From Gammaproteobacteria bacterium (GTDB taxonomy: Bacteria > Pseudomonadota > Gammaproteobacteria > Enterobacterales > Kangiellaceae), in assembly GCA_013372875.1 (NCBI GenBank), contig JABXIW010000234.1:1-57559 (forward strand): a DNA stretch of 57,559 bases, given 5' to 3'. The position numbers were made by a program, and so were the translations under genes. The notes under the pieces were generated by a model that worked only from the letters and a program-made list of their open reading frames with translations, searched no databases and had not been told where the DNA came from. Shown here one piece after another: positions 47,559 to 55,569 of the stretch (positions are counted from its first letter, which is position 1; each line of letters opens with the position of its first letter).

Positions 47559-48805
47559 TGGGATCTCTTGTTGCTCGGCTTTGCAATTAATAAATGGACA
47601 TCGCTGATAGCCTTTTCCATAAACCCACCTTCACAGTAACATAGGTAGAACTCCCACATTTTGATGAAGGACTCGCTAAATCCTTGCTCTCTTACTGAAT
47701 CAAGGTTATCCAAAAAGGCCCGTCTCCAATCATGCAAGGTTTTTGCGTAGCTTTCACCAAAGTCTTCAAGATTGATTAGTCTGAAATCACCAGTTGCCTT
47801 CATGCTATTGACTATAGTGGAAACGGATGGAATGAAGCTGCCTGGGAATATATATCGTTTAATAAAGTCTACCGACGAGAGCGCTTGGTCATAGCGGTGA
47901 TCTTCTATGGTTATCGCTTGAATCAGCGCTAAGCCGTCATCTTTCAATAATCTGTTGCACTTGGAAATATATGTATCAAGATAGTGGTGTCCAACAGCTT
48001 CTATCATTTCTATAGATACCAGTTTGTCATATTGACCAGTTAGATTTCGGTAATCTTCTTTAAGCAAGGTGATCTTTTCGTTTAAACTAAGTGCTTCGAC
48101 TCTCTTTGCAGCAAATTGGTACTGTTGCTCAGAGATAGTTGTGGTTGTGACCTTGCAACCGTAATTTTGTGCCGCGTAAATGGCTAGACCACCCCAGCCT
48201 GTACCAATTTCGATTAGATGGTCATTGCTAGTTAATTGCAATTTTTCACAAATGGTCCTGAGTTTTAACTCTGATGCTTGCTCTAAGGTATTAGCTTCTT
48301 CGGTATAAATTGCAGAAGAGTACATTAGGTGCTTATCGAGGAATAATGAGAAGAACTCATTACCTAAATCATAATGGGCTGCAATATTTTTTCGGCTTCC
48401 TTGTTGATTGTTTTTATTAAGGCGGTGCCAAAACTTCAGAATGGCATTCTTTATCCATGCCGTCCCGCCTTCCATGTCATCCAATAAATCACGGTTTCTT
48501 ACTAGTAATTGAACTAGGGAAGTTAAGTTGTCAGTATGCCATTCGTCAGCCATGTATGATTCCGCTGCCCCAATGCTACCGTGAGTTGCAATTTGAGTAT
48601 AAAAACTGAACTTTTTAACCCAAACGTTGATAGTTAGATCATTGTTTTTTTTCTCACCTAGCTCAAGGGTCTCTATGCCGTCATGAATGATGAGCTGTCC
48701 AGACTTTATACCAGAAAGCTGCTGCAACACTTTCTTTCTAATATACTGATCGACTTTGTTAAGTTTGGTAGTTTCTGAGTCGTCTATTACGCTAACTTTT
48801 TCCAT
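47537..48805 (-). CDS. cfa: Cyclopropane-fatty-acyl-phospholipid synthase
   Basis: 422 residues. IAAHYDLGNEFFSLFLDKHLMYSSAIY, SAM motif LIEIGTGWGGLAIYAA (197-212), VSIEMIEAVGHHY, YIFPGSFIPS and YLCYCEGGF are all typical of the Cfa family that transfers a methylene or methyl from SAM to the double bond of membrane acyl chains. Within the operon it could act as a methylase giving a branched unsaturated chain rather than a cyclopropane. Confidence 0.9.
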   Translation of the reverse strand: MEKVSVIDDSETTKLNKVDQYIRKKVLQQLSGIKSGQLIIHDGIETLELGEKKNNDLTINVWVKKFSFYTQIATHGSIGAAESYMADEWHTDNLTSLVQLLVRNRDLLDDMEGGTAWIKNAILKFWHRLNKNNQQGSRKNIAAHYDLGNEFFSLFLDKHLMYSSAIYTEEANTLEQASELKLRTICEKLQLTSNDHLIEIGTGWGGLAIYAAQNYGCKVTTTTISEQQYQFAAKRVEALSLNEKITLLKEDYRNLTGQYDKLVSIEMIEAVGHHYLDTYISKCNRLLKDDGLALIQAITIEDHRYDQALSSVDFIKRYIFPGSFIPSVSTIVNSMKATGDFRLINLEDFGESYAKTLHDWRRAFLDNLDSVREQGFSESFIKMWEFYLCYCEGGFMEKAISDVHLLIAKPSNKRSQWLSLQH

Positions 48806-48845
48806 AAAAAACCTATTAGATGATATTAACTTAATGCTGCTAGGA

Positions 48846-49628
48846 CTATTTGCCTGAATACTTAGGGTGTGAATAAAAAGGGATTTTTTTAAGCCACAAT
48901 TTCAAGGCTTGCCAATAAATCCTCCACGCCATTTTCAGCGGCTGAAAAGAGTGCTTTAGTAGCATTCTATTAATATTACTTTGAGATAATGGTAGGTGGT
49001 TGCCTGTGAATGTGACGTCAATAACTTTTGAATTATTACTTTGGCTTGGTTCAGCGTTCTTCTTATTAACTTTCATGTGAATTCTTAATTGGTTTTGTTC
49101 TATCTTAAATAGCCATTGATAATCCATCTCCATGCTTACGAACGGCGATATGTGGAACTCCTTCTCAAAATTAAAAATATAGCAATCACCTCGTTTTGAG
49201 TCATTGTCACAAGAGAGTAAATAGGGATGTCTTTCACCCCATGGGGTGTTAGTGATTTCAGAGACGATATGCTCTAATACTCCTTGTTTATTAATACAAA
49301 AATAAAAACTGACCGAGTTGAAGTTAAAGCCTAAAAATCTCAAATGAGATAAAAGCAGTACTTTTCCAGAAAAGCATTTGCCTGTTTTTTCTTTTATAAA
49401 GTCCTGAATAGACCCTTTGTTAGTTTTATTATGGCGACAAAAAAAATCTTTTGCGCGAAATGATAGGATGTTCCACTTCTCGCTGGATAGATAGCTATAC
49501 TTGTTGCTGTTGGCTTCTACAAGTTCTAAATCAAGTAAGCTCCAGTACATAGAATACTCAAAGCGATGAGATTTTGGCTTATAGCGGTTATGTCGGATTT
49601 TGCCGATAAAAAAACCCTCTTCAAGCAT
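48846..49628 (-). CDS. DUF1365-family protein
   Basis: About 260 residues. FFIGKIRHNRYKPKSHRFEYSMYWSLLDL at the N-terminus and FLGFNFNSVSFYFCINKQG in the middle are the DUF1365 hallmarks. Biochemical role unknown; it nearly always sits beside the FAD oxidoreductase and Cfa genes. ATG 49628 follows GAGAAGG; an ATG three codons earlier is also possible. Overlaps the upstream gene by eight bases. Confidence 0.85.
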   Translation of the reverse strand: MLEEGFFIGKIRHNRYKPKSHRFEYSMYWSLLDLELVEANSNKYSYLSSEKWNILSFRAKDFFCRHNKTNKGSIQDFIKEKTGKCFSGKVLLLSHLRFLGFNFNSVSFYFCINKQGVLEHIVSEITNTPWGERHPYLLSCDNDSKRGDCYIFNFEKEFHISPFVSMEMDYQWLFKIEQNQLRIHMKVNKKNAEPSQSNNSKVIDVTFTGNHLPLSQSNINRMLLKHSFQPLKMAWRIYWQALKLWLKKIPFYSHPKYSGK

Positions 49629-50868
49629 CTTGAGCATCCTTCTCAAGCTCTAAGGCAGCTTGTTTGCCGCTTATAGCGCCGTCTTCATGAAAGCCCCACC
49701 CCCAATAGGCTCCGCAGAAATAACTATGCTCTTTCCCCTGAACTAAGTGTTTGTTTTGCTGAGCTCTGATTGTGCTTTTATTATAAATGGGGTGGTGATA
49801 GGTGATTGTCTTCCAAATTTTATTCGGATCAATCTTCTGCTGCATATTTAGGCTGACAATAACGGGTACATCTGTAGCTAAAGATTGCAGTAAATTCATA
49901 TAATAGCTAACTGTGCATTGCTTTGAGCTAGACTCATCTATAATTACATTCCAGCTTGCCCATGCTTTGCATTTTTTAGGCAAAACTGCTGTATCACTAT
50001 GTAGGCAGATAGTGTTCTCCTGATAAGCAATGGCTCCTAGCACGTGCTGCTCTTCTGCGGTAGGAGTATCAAGAAGCCTTAATGCCTGATCACTATGACA
50101 TGCGAAAATGACTTTATCGAACTGCTCTGTTGTCTCTAATAATTCTAGCTCGACACCAGCTTTATGACGTTTGATCCTTTTAACGGGTGTATTGGTTCGA
50201 ATAACAAATTCAGCATTTCGCTCGATTGCCTTTAGATATTGCCTTGAACCCCCTGAAATTGTTTTCCATACAGGGCGGTCAAATGCCTGCATCATTTGAT
50301 GATTTTGCATGAATGCGACTAAAAATTTTGCAGGGAAATCAAATATGGTTTTAGTATCACCCGACCAAAGGGCGCAAGTCATCGGAATGATATGCTCATT
50401 GATAAATATTGGTGAATAATTATTCTGTTGCAGATAATCACCGAGTGATATTTCGGTATCTTGATCAAGTAACGAAGGAGATTCTTTATAAAACCGAAAA
50501 ATATCTTTAACCATCCTGTAGAAGCTCGGTTTAAGTAAGTTTTTTCGTTGACAGAATAATTGATCGATACTAGATGCGTTATATTCTAGCCCCGATAATC
50601 GATTGGAAACAGCAAAGCTCATGTCGCTGTCTTTGTATTCGACTTGATACTTATTCAGTAACTCCATAAAAGTAGGGTAGTTATCAGGGTTGAAGACTAT
50701 AAATCCTGTATCAACAGCTATATGTTTGTTACCAACAATAATTTCGTGTGTGTCCGCATGCCCGCCAATTTGTTCATTGGCTTCAAATAGGGTCACGTCA
50801 TGATTGCTAGCTAAATGATCTGCTGCGCTTAGCCCTGAAATACCACTGCCAATAATCGCTATTTTCAT
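49621..50868 (-). CDS. FAD/NAD-binding oxidoreductase (amine-oxidase fold)
   Basis: 415 residues. N-terminal dinucleotide fold IAIIGSGISGLSAADHLA (GxGxxG at 7-12) with Glu at the end of strand 2 (DVTLFEANEQIGGHADT), and a C-terminal FAD segment FCGAYWGWGFHEDGAISGKQAAL. It matches the predicted NAD/FAD-binding family found with DUF1365 and Cfa. Likely desaturates or otherwise oxidises a lipid chain; substrate unproven. ATG 50868 overlaps the desaturase stop (ATGA). Confidence 0.87.
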   Translation of the reverse strand: MKIAIIGSGISGLSAADHLASNHDVTLFEANEQIGGHADTHEIIVGNKHIAVDTGFIVFNPDNYPTFMELLNKYQVEYKDSDMSFAVSNRLSGLEYNASSIDQLFCQRKNLLKPSFYRMVKDIFRFYKESPSLLDQDTEISLGDYLQQNNYSPIFINEHIIPMTCALWSGDTKTIFDFPAKFLVAFMQNHQMMQAFDRPVWKTISGGSRQYLKAIERNAEFVIRTNTPVKRIKRHKAGVELELLETTEQFDKVIFACHSDQALRLLDTPTAEEQHVLGAIAYQENTICLHSDTAVLPKKCKAWASWNVIIDESSSKQCTVSYYMNLLQSLATDVPVIVSLNMQQKIDPNKIWKTITYHHPIYNKSTIRAQQNKHLVQGKEHSYFCGAYWGWGFHEDGAISGKQAALELEKDAQDA

Positions 50869-51776
50869 GAAGTTATATCCTTGTGCGATGGTTTGTTGTA
50901 ACGCAGATCCCATACTATGCCCAGCTTTTCAAATAACTTCAAAATATAGTAGCTAAGGTCGATCTCCCACCACTTCACCCCTTGTTTTACTGAGCCAGGG
51001 TATTGATGATGGTTGTTATGCCATCCTTCCCCTAATGTTAGTATGGCTAAGATAAAATTATTACGGCTCTCATCACCAGTCGTATAACGCTGACTACCAA
51101 ATTTATGTGCTAAGGAGTTAATACAGAAGGTTATATGGGAAAGTAGGATTGTAGAAATAAAGAAACCCCAAATAAGTATTTGCCATCGATTAGCGCCAAG
51201 TTCAGGATGATAGCTTTCTATATAAATACCGATTAAAAGAATAATAAATGCAAAAATAACTGGTGGGATTATGTCGTATCGATCAAGATATCTTAGCTCA
51301 GGATATTTATTTAGATCTTTAACTCGTTCATATTGAGTCGGGAAATGCTTTTTATTTAAAAACCAGGTCATGTGACTTTTAAGAAAACCATGTTTAGGGG
51401 AATGAGCATCCTCATCGGTATCCGAGTGGATGTGATGATGCCGATGGTGAGCCGCCCACCATAAAGGGCCTCGTTGGGTAGAGCTTGTACCAATAAATCC
51501 AAAAATAGCCTGCATCGCGCGCGAGGTTTTGAAAGTTTTGTGCGAAAAGTAACGGTGATAAAACGCCGTGATTGCGAACATCCTAATGAAGTAAGATGCA
51601 AGGCATATGATAATTGCAGTCCAGGTTACTCCAGTGACAAATGCAAATAAGCATGTTATATGAATAGCTATAAATGGAATAACACGTGGCCAATCAATAT
51701 CACCTCTATTCATAAGAGATGAGTTATTTTTAGAAGCTATAACCTTTGTGTTATCAAACCATTGGGGGATTTTCAT
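50865..51776 (-). CDS. Fatty-acid (acyl-CoA type) desaturase
   Basis: 303 residues, four membrane spans. Three His boxes of the di-iron delta-9 family: HRYFSH (74-79), HHRHHH (110-115) and HNNHHQYP (about 257-264). First gene of the minus-strand lipid operon; it would make the cis double bond that Cfa-type enzymes act on. Confidence 0.93.
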   Translation of the reverse strand: MKIPQWFDNTKVIASKNNSSLMNRGDIDWPRVIPFIAIHITCLFAFVTGVTWTAIIICLASYFIRMFAITAFYHRYFSHKTFKTSRAMQAIFGFIGTSSTQRGPLWWAAHHRHHHIHSDTDEDAHSPKHGFLKSHMTWFLNKKHFPTQYERVKDLNKYPELRYLDRYDIIPPVIFAFIILLIGIYIESYHPELGANRWQILIWGFFISTILLSHITFCINSLAHKFGSQRYTTGDESRNNFILAILTLGEGWHNNHHQYPGSVKQGVKWWEIDLSYYILKLFEKLGIVWDLRYNKPSHKDITS

Positions 51777-51818
51777 GTGTTTTTTAAGAGCCAGTTTGAG
51801 ACAGATACTAGTTATTTC

Positions 51819-51870
51819 TATGTGAAATTGCCGTGAACATTAGTAATGTAAATATTCACATAATATTTAC
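51819..51870. promoter_or_regulatory. operator-like repeats in the divergent lipid promoter
   Basis: Perfect palindrome GTAAATATT-CACAT-AATATTTAC (51848-51870). TATGTGAA (51819-51826) is the complement of TTCACATA (51855-51862). TGTGAA (51821) and CGTGAA (51832) are 11 bases apart on one strand, the half-site spacing used by OmpR/PhoB-type regulators. Confidence 0.55.
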
Positions 51871-51893
51871 TTATGAGAAGCTATTGTTTTAGT

Positions 51894-52448
51894 ATGAAAA
51901 AGATATTTCTCCCAACAATACTGATATTAATAGCTGGCTGTGTAAGCAGTGGAAGCCACATGAAAAATCAACGAACCGACGAATTCCTTAGAATTATAGA
52001 ATCAATACCTTCTAGTGAGGTCGTGACCAATCCCAAAGAAAAGTTTTTATCTTTATTTGGTGACTTTAAACGGAGCACTACTGAGGATGTTATAAGAAGT
52101 TTATATGCTGAAGAGTTTTACTTTAATGATACTTTCAAGACATTTCGTAATAGAGACGAGCTCTCTGAATATCTACAAGAGACAGCAAATAATGTAGACC
52201 TAACTACGGTTGATATATTAGATGTTAGCAAAAGTGAAACGGATTATTATCTACGATGGGTTATGCACATGAAATTTACTGCAAAAGGAAAAGAGGTGGA
52301 TTCCAGATCAATTGGTATGACTCAAATACGTTTTAATGATGAAGGAAAAGTCATTTTGCACCAAGATTACTGGGATGGCGCCGAAGGCTTTTATCAACAC
52401 TTGCCAATAGTTGGATATATTGTTACTAAGATAAAGTCGAGTTTATGA
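51894..52448 (+). CDS. lipoprotein with SnoaL/NTF2-like domain
   Basis: 184 residues from ATG 51894: MKKIFLPTILILIAGC, lipobox IAGC with Cys at residue 16. The mature domain has the cone-shaped NTF2 pattern (LFGDFKRSTTEDVIRSLYAEEFYFNDTFKTF; GKVILHQDYWDGAEGFY). Family members of this type accompany Cfa/DUF1365 clusters. An ATG at 51873 would put seven residues before the signal. Divergent from the desaturase. Confidence 0.78.
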   Translation: MKKIFLPTILILIAGCVSSGSHMKNQRTDEFLRIIESIPSSEVVTNPKEKFLSLFGDFKRSTTEDVIRSLYAEEFYFNDTFKTFRNRDELSEYLQETANNVDLTTVDILDVSKSETDYYLRWVMHMKFTAKGKEVDSRSIGMTQIRFNDEGKVILHQDYWDGAEGFYQHLPIVGYIVTKIKSSL

Positions 52449-52993
52449 AAAGTCTTGTAACCTTAGTTCTGATAGCTATGCTGGCATTTTCCGGTCAATC
52501 TTTAGCAAACGATAACAAATTGCCAAAAACAGTTATTCATCCTAGCGGCTTGACTTTTCAATTGTGCTCTCAGCAAACAATTACCAAGGCATTCTTTTTT
52601 GATGTTGTTCACGTAGGCTTGTATTACCCATCATGCCCAGAAAAGATGACTGTATTTAATGATGATAGCAAACTTTTGCGCTTTCACTACTTACGGAAAG
52701 TGACTGGAAAACAATTCAAAAAAGGCGCTGAAGAGTATCTAACTTATAATTTGAATAAACATCAGCATGACAAGTGCTTTAGTAGATACAAAGATATAAA
52801 CGACAGCTATCTGGATGTAGATGATGGCGATTACTATGATCTTTTTCAAATTGAAAACAAAGGACTAGATTTGTTTTTGAATGAAAAATCTATTTCGGTA
52901 TTCAAAAATAAAGAATGTGAATCTTTATACTTTAATATCTGGTTCGGCAAAAAATCTATGTCAACAGGCTTTAAAAAGCTATTAAGCCAATAA
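52445..52993 (+). CDS. chalcone-isomerase-like secreted protein
   Basis: 182 residues with a signal peptide of about 21 residues (ending QSLA). The mature part resembles the bacterial chalcone-isomerase-like fold (AFFFDVVHVGLYYPS; LLRFHYLRKVTGKQFKKGAEE), a fold that can bind fatty acids. Catalysis not evident. ATG overlaps the preceding stop (ATGA). Together with the lipoprotein it forms the divergent arm of the lipid locus. Confidence 0.72.
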   Translation: MKSLVTLVLIAMLAFSGQSLANDNKLPKTVIHPSGLTFQLCSQQTITKAFFFDVVHVGLYYPSCPEKMTVFNDDSKLLRFHYLRKVTGKQFKKGAEEYLTYNLNKHQHDKCFSRYKDINDSYLDVDDGDYYDLFQIENKGLDLFLNEKSISVFKNKECESLYFNIWFGKKSMSTGFKKLLSQ

Positions 52994-53093
52994 GATATCA
53001 ATACAACTTTAACAGCCATTGAGCAATTTTTGAGTTCTATTCATTCCTTATATACCCGATCCCCTTTAACCAAACCACAAAATACAAAAAAAG

Positions 53094-53122
53094 TTGTCAA
53101 AGGTACTTTTTTACACCATAAT
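53094..53122 (+). promoter_or_regulatory. promoter of the XRE cassette
   Basis: -35 TTGTCA (53094-53099), 17-base spacer, -10 CATAAT (53117-53122). AAGGTA-type repeats lie over the spacer and just after the predicted start. Confidence 0.65.
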
Positions 53123-53160
53123 GAAACCTAAAGGTATCGGCGTGGTGTTTTAAGGTATCC
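53099..53160 (+). repeat. three AAGGTA repeats (operator candidate)
   Basis: AAAGGTAC at 53099-53106, AAAGGTATC at 53130-53138, and AAGGTATCC at 53152-53160. The first overlaps the promoter spacer, the second the likely start site, the third the leader: a layout expected for repression, possibly by the XRE protein encoded downstream. Confidence 0.5.
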
Positions 53161-53167
53161 TTATGAC

Positions 53168-53182
53168 ACCTCTAGTAGAGGT
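53168..53182 (+). promoter_or_regulatory. hairpin covering the ribosome site of the next gene
   Basis: ACCTCT/AGAGGT with a 3-base loop. The right arm contains AGAGG, the only ribosome-binding sequence for the ATG at 53190. Confidence 0.5.
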
Positions 53183-53189
53183 TTGAATT

Positions 53190-53669
53190 ATGAGTAAATC
53201 AGTAAATTGTGCAGAAGTATTAGATCGTATGCAAAAGGGCGTTGCCTGGGGAATGATAGTTTGTGGTATCACATATTTCTTTGTAGCTGCGGAGAAAGTG
53301 TTTGAGGAAAACCCTTTAAATGACTATTTGGATTTTGCCAGTGCTGTGGGGGTGTTTTTCACTTTCGTCGTAACTTTTATTGCTATATTTCCGGTGGCAA
53401 AACTCAAACTGCAAGGAAAAATGAAAGATCAAAAGGAGCCGGAAAGCTTTGTAGCACAATCCTTAATGACCAGTATTGTTCGTTCTTTTCATATCAATAT
53501 CATATTTCTGGTATTGCTGTTGGCTTTCCAAAAGCCACTTGATGATTGGGGAATGCCTCCTTCGTTTTACTTAATCTTGATATTTGGATCTATGGTGTTT
53601 TGGGTAGGTGCAAACTTCTTATATCTCACTCGAAGTGATGATTTTGATGAAGACGAATTGGAGGAATAG
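53190..53669 (+). CDS. four-span membrane protein, unknown
   Basis: 159 residues with membrane spans near 17-37, 45-68, 98-115 and 122-145, and an acidic tail (DDFDEDELEE). No recognised family. First of three genes transcribed together: two bases before the XRE regulator. Small membrane proteins paired with a YozG-like regulator are a recurrent arrangement, function unclear. Confidence 0.72.
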   Translation: MSKSVNCAEVLDRMQKGVAWGMIVCGITYFFVAAEKVFEENPLNDYLDFASAVGVFFTFVVTFIAIFPVAKLKLQGKMKDQKEPESFVAQSLMTSIVRSFHINIIFLVLLLAFQKPLDDWGMPPSFYLILIFGSMVFWVGANFLYLTRSDDFDEDELEE

Positions 53670-53671
53670 TC

Positions 53672-53881
53672 ATGAGTAGCGAATTAGATAATCGTATTCG
53701 GGTTTTTCGTGCCGAGCATCGCATGAGTCAAAGTGATTTAGCCGAGGCCATTGGAGTTTCGAGAAAAACCATTAGCACCATTGAAGTAGGGCGTTTTGTA
53801 CCCTCAACGGTGATTGCCTTGAAAATCGCCCAATACTTTAATGTGCCAGTAGAAGAAGTGTTTTCCCTCACTGGCAATTAG
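53672..53881 (+). CDS. XRE/Cro-family small transcriptional regulator
   Basis: 69 residues, almost entirely a helix-turn-helix: RVFRAEHRMSQSDLAEAIGVSRKTISTIEVGRFVPS, ending VPVEEVFSL as in YozG-like single-domain regulators. Likely represses or activates its own operon. GGAGGAATAG just before the ATG overlaps the preceding stop region. Confidence 0.92.
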   Translation: MSSELDNRIRVFRAEHRMSQSDLAEAIGVSRKTISTIEVGRFVPSTVIALKIAQYFNVPVEEVFSLTGN

Positions 53882-53896
53882 GTTTGGAGAGGGCGA

Positions 53897-54133
53897 ATGA
53901 GCAGCAAATATTATATGTTATTGGCCATTTTAATGGTGATCAGTGCCTCGGTGTTGGTTAAAAGCGCCTTTGTCAGCAATCAATATGTGGGCAGCCAGCA
54001 TAAAGCCATGATCATCAATGGAGTTGAGCTGACAGTTAAAGTGGATATATACCAAAATGCACATGGCATTCAGCGCTTTGAAGTGAGCAATCCGATTGAA
54101 ATCAAGCCGTTAAAATTAGGTGTAAATAAGTAG
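53897..54133 (+). CDS. small exported or membrane-anchored protein
   Basis: 78 residues: a hydrophobic N-terminal helix (YYMLLAILMVISASVLVKSAF) and a short hydrophilic domain with beta character (MIINGVELTVKVDIYQ; FEVSNPIEI). No family known to me. GGAGAGGG upstream; third gene of the XRE cassette. Confidence 0.65.
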   Translation: MSSKYYMLLAILMVISASVLVKSAFVSNQYVGSQHKAMIINGVELTVKVDIYQNAHGIQRFEVSNPIEIKPLKLGVNK

Positions 54134-54144
54134 CCATTTCTATC

Positions 54145-54172
54145 TTGCAAAAGCACCTATATTGTTTATAAT
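54145..54172 (+). promoter_or_regulatory. promoter of the tRNA-Leu gene
   Basis: TTGCAA (54145-54150), 16-base spacer, TATAAT (54167-54172), then the discriminator GCCTCGC. Start predicted near 54179. Confidence 0.75.
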
Positions 54173-54220
54173 GCCTCGCACTTTTGGGAGCTATTTTGCG
54201 ACCATAAAGTAGTAGCAATA

Positions 54221-54240
54221 AGTAGCGTTTTTACGCTACT
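54221..54240 (+). other. hairpin between tRNA promoter and tRNA-Leu
   Basis: AGTAGCGT/ACGCTACT with a TTTT loop, followed by TTCT. It ends 11 bases before the tRNA. It may be a 5' processing structure, or the terminator of the upstream cassette. Confidence 0.5.
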
Positions 54241-54251
54241 TTCTAAATTCA

Positions 54252-54338
54252 GCCAGAGTGGTGAAATTGGTATACACAGGGGATTCAAAATCCCCCGCCC
54301 TTAAAAGCGTGCCGGTTCGAGTCCGGCCTCTGGTACCA
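54252..54338 (+). tRNA. tRNA-Leu (anticodon CAA)
   Basis: 87 bases including encoded CCA. Acceptor GCCAGAG/CTCTGGT, discriminator A, anticodon stem GGGGA/TCCCC around TTCAAAA (anticodon CAA, reading UUG), a long variable arm as in class II tRNAs, and T-loop GGTTCGAGTCC. Confidence 0.97.
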
Positions 54339-54345
54339 TCTTTTT

Positions 54346-54375
54346 AAAGCCCCATTCGTTGGGGCTTTATTATTT
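54346..54375 (+). terminator. terminator after tRNA-Leu
   Basis: AAAGCCCC (54346-54353) pairs with GGGGCTTT (54361-54368), 7-base loop, then ATTATTTT. Confidence 0.85.
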
Positions 54376-54707
54376 TACAATTCAAAACGCCAACCCCGTC
54401 ACGTTTCTAACCATATTAATCATTCTTATCAAGTCAGATCTGATTTAGATCTACACCATCTTGTTTTAAACATGCTTGGCTCGATCTTCCAATCCTTATT
54501 TATCTATATATTAACCCTTTAATTTAGCGTAAAAAATATACAAACCAATGTCAGCTTAATGTTTTTTGCGGATATTAGCGTTTTAAACAAACGTTTTTTA
54601 CAATTAGAATAACTAGTGGTATAACCTCTTACGCTTTAGAAAAACTAATAGCAATTGATCGTAAGTATATATTTTTTAATACTTAATCAAAATTTATGGG
54701 GGTTGTT
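54376..54707. other. 332-base AT-rich gene-free stretch
   Basis: No ORF with coding character on either strand. AGATCT occurs twice, at 54436-54441 and 54447-54452, each self-complementary. Several TA-rich patches could serve as promoter for the hydrolase gene, but none pairs a good -35 with a -10 convincingly. Confidence 0.6.
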
Positions 54708-55559
54708 ATGTTAAAAAAATTCATAGCACTAGTTGTATCTATGCTTGCACTATGCGTTCAAGCTAACGAGGGAGTCGCCTTTGTACACGGCACTGGCAGT
54801 CAATCCGATGCCTATAATGATTATTGGACTGGCTCAAATATCCAATCCATAGTTTCAGGTTTACCCAACTCAAGTAATTACACCGTCATTAACTGCGATT
54901 TCACACAATATATGTGGGATTCAGCAGCTTCAGGTTGTTTAGCACAACAGTTGACGGATTTTATAAATGCTAAAGGCATTACCCAGATGACGCTGATCAC
55001 TCACTCTAATGGTGGCAATGTGGTCAGATGGATCTTATCGAATCCTACTTGGGATAGCCGTTATCCAAACATTATCAACAAAACTAAAGAAGTGATTGCG
55101 CTAGCGCCTTCGAGTGGTGGCACGCCACTAGCCGATGCAGTGATCGATGGCAATGTGTTTGAATCAGCGCTGGGTTGGCTATTAGGTTATGCCAATGACG
55201 CTGTGAGAATGCAGCAAGTTTCTTGGATGGCATACTACAATCAAAACTGGCTACACGGCACTGCGGGTCGTCCATCGCTGTCAAAGCCATTTGTTAATGT
55301 AGTGGGAACTGATGTGGATTCAGCGATTTGGGATAGTGATAGCTATTGCGGCGGTTACTCGCAACAAGTGGGTTTGGAATTTACTCAAAACTGGCTGGAT
55401 AGCTGCTCCGATGGTTTCTTGAACTGTAGCTCGCAAGAAGCGGCGGGTACTTTATGGTTCCGTGATAAATCGAAAACTCGTGGTCGTGAGCCATTGAGTC
55501 ATCAGCAAAGTCGTCGTAAGTGCTTTAACTTAGACGTTTTCTTACGCGATCGCATTTAA
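54708..55559 (+). CDS. secreted alpha/beta hydrolase (lipase-like)
   Basis: 283 residues from ATG 54708 (GGGGG six bases upstream). Signal peptide of about 19 residues ending VQA. Oxyanion-loop motif AFVHGTGSQSD near 24-34 and nucleophile elbow THSNGGN with Ser100; the first position is Thr instead of the usual Gly. At least seven Cys in the mature part (Cys63, Cys77 and a C-terminal group) suggest disulfides. Probably an exported lipase or esterase; substrate unknown. Ten bases before the next secreted protein. Confidence 0.8.
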   Translation: MLKKFIALVVSMLALCVQANEGVAFVHGTGSQSDAYNDYWTGSNIQSIVSGLPNSSNYTVINCDFTQYMWDSAASGCLAQQLTDFINAKGITQMTLITHSNGGNVVRWILSNPTWDSRYPNIINKTKEVIALAPSSGGTPLADAVIDGNVFESALGWLLGYANDAVRMQQVSWMAYYNQNWLHGTAGRPSLSKPFVNVVGTDVDSAIWDSDSYCGGYSQQVGLEFTQNWLDSCSDGFLNCSSQEAAGTLWFRDKSKTRGREPLSHQQSRRKCFNLDVFLRDRI

Positions 55560-55569
55560 GGAGTCCATT

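Noticed and set aside
54436..54452. Paired AGATCT palindromes as an operator
   Set aside because: Six-base palindromes in AT-rich sequence can occur by chance; no promoter could be placed relative to them.
54376..54707. Attachment site or genomic-island boundary next to tRNA-Leu
   Set aside because: No integrase and no repeat of the tRNA 3' end found downstream within the window.
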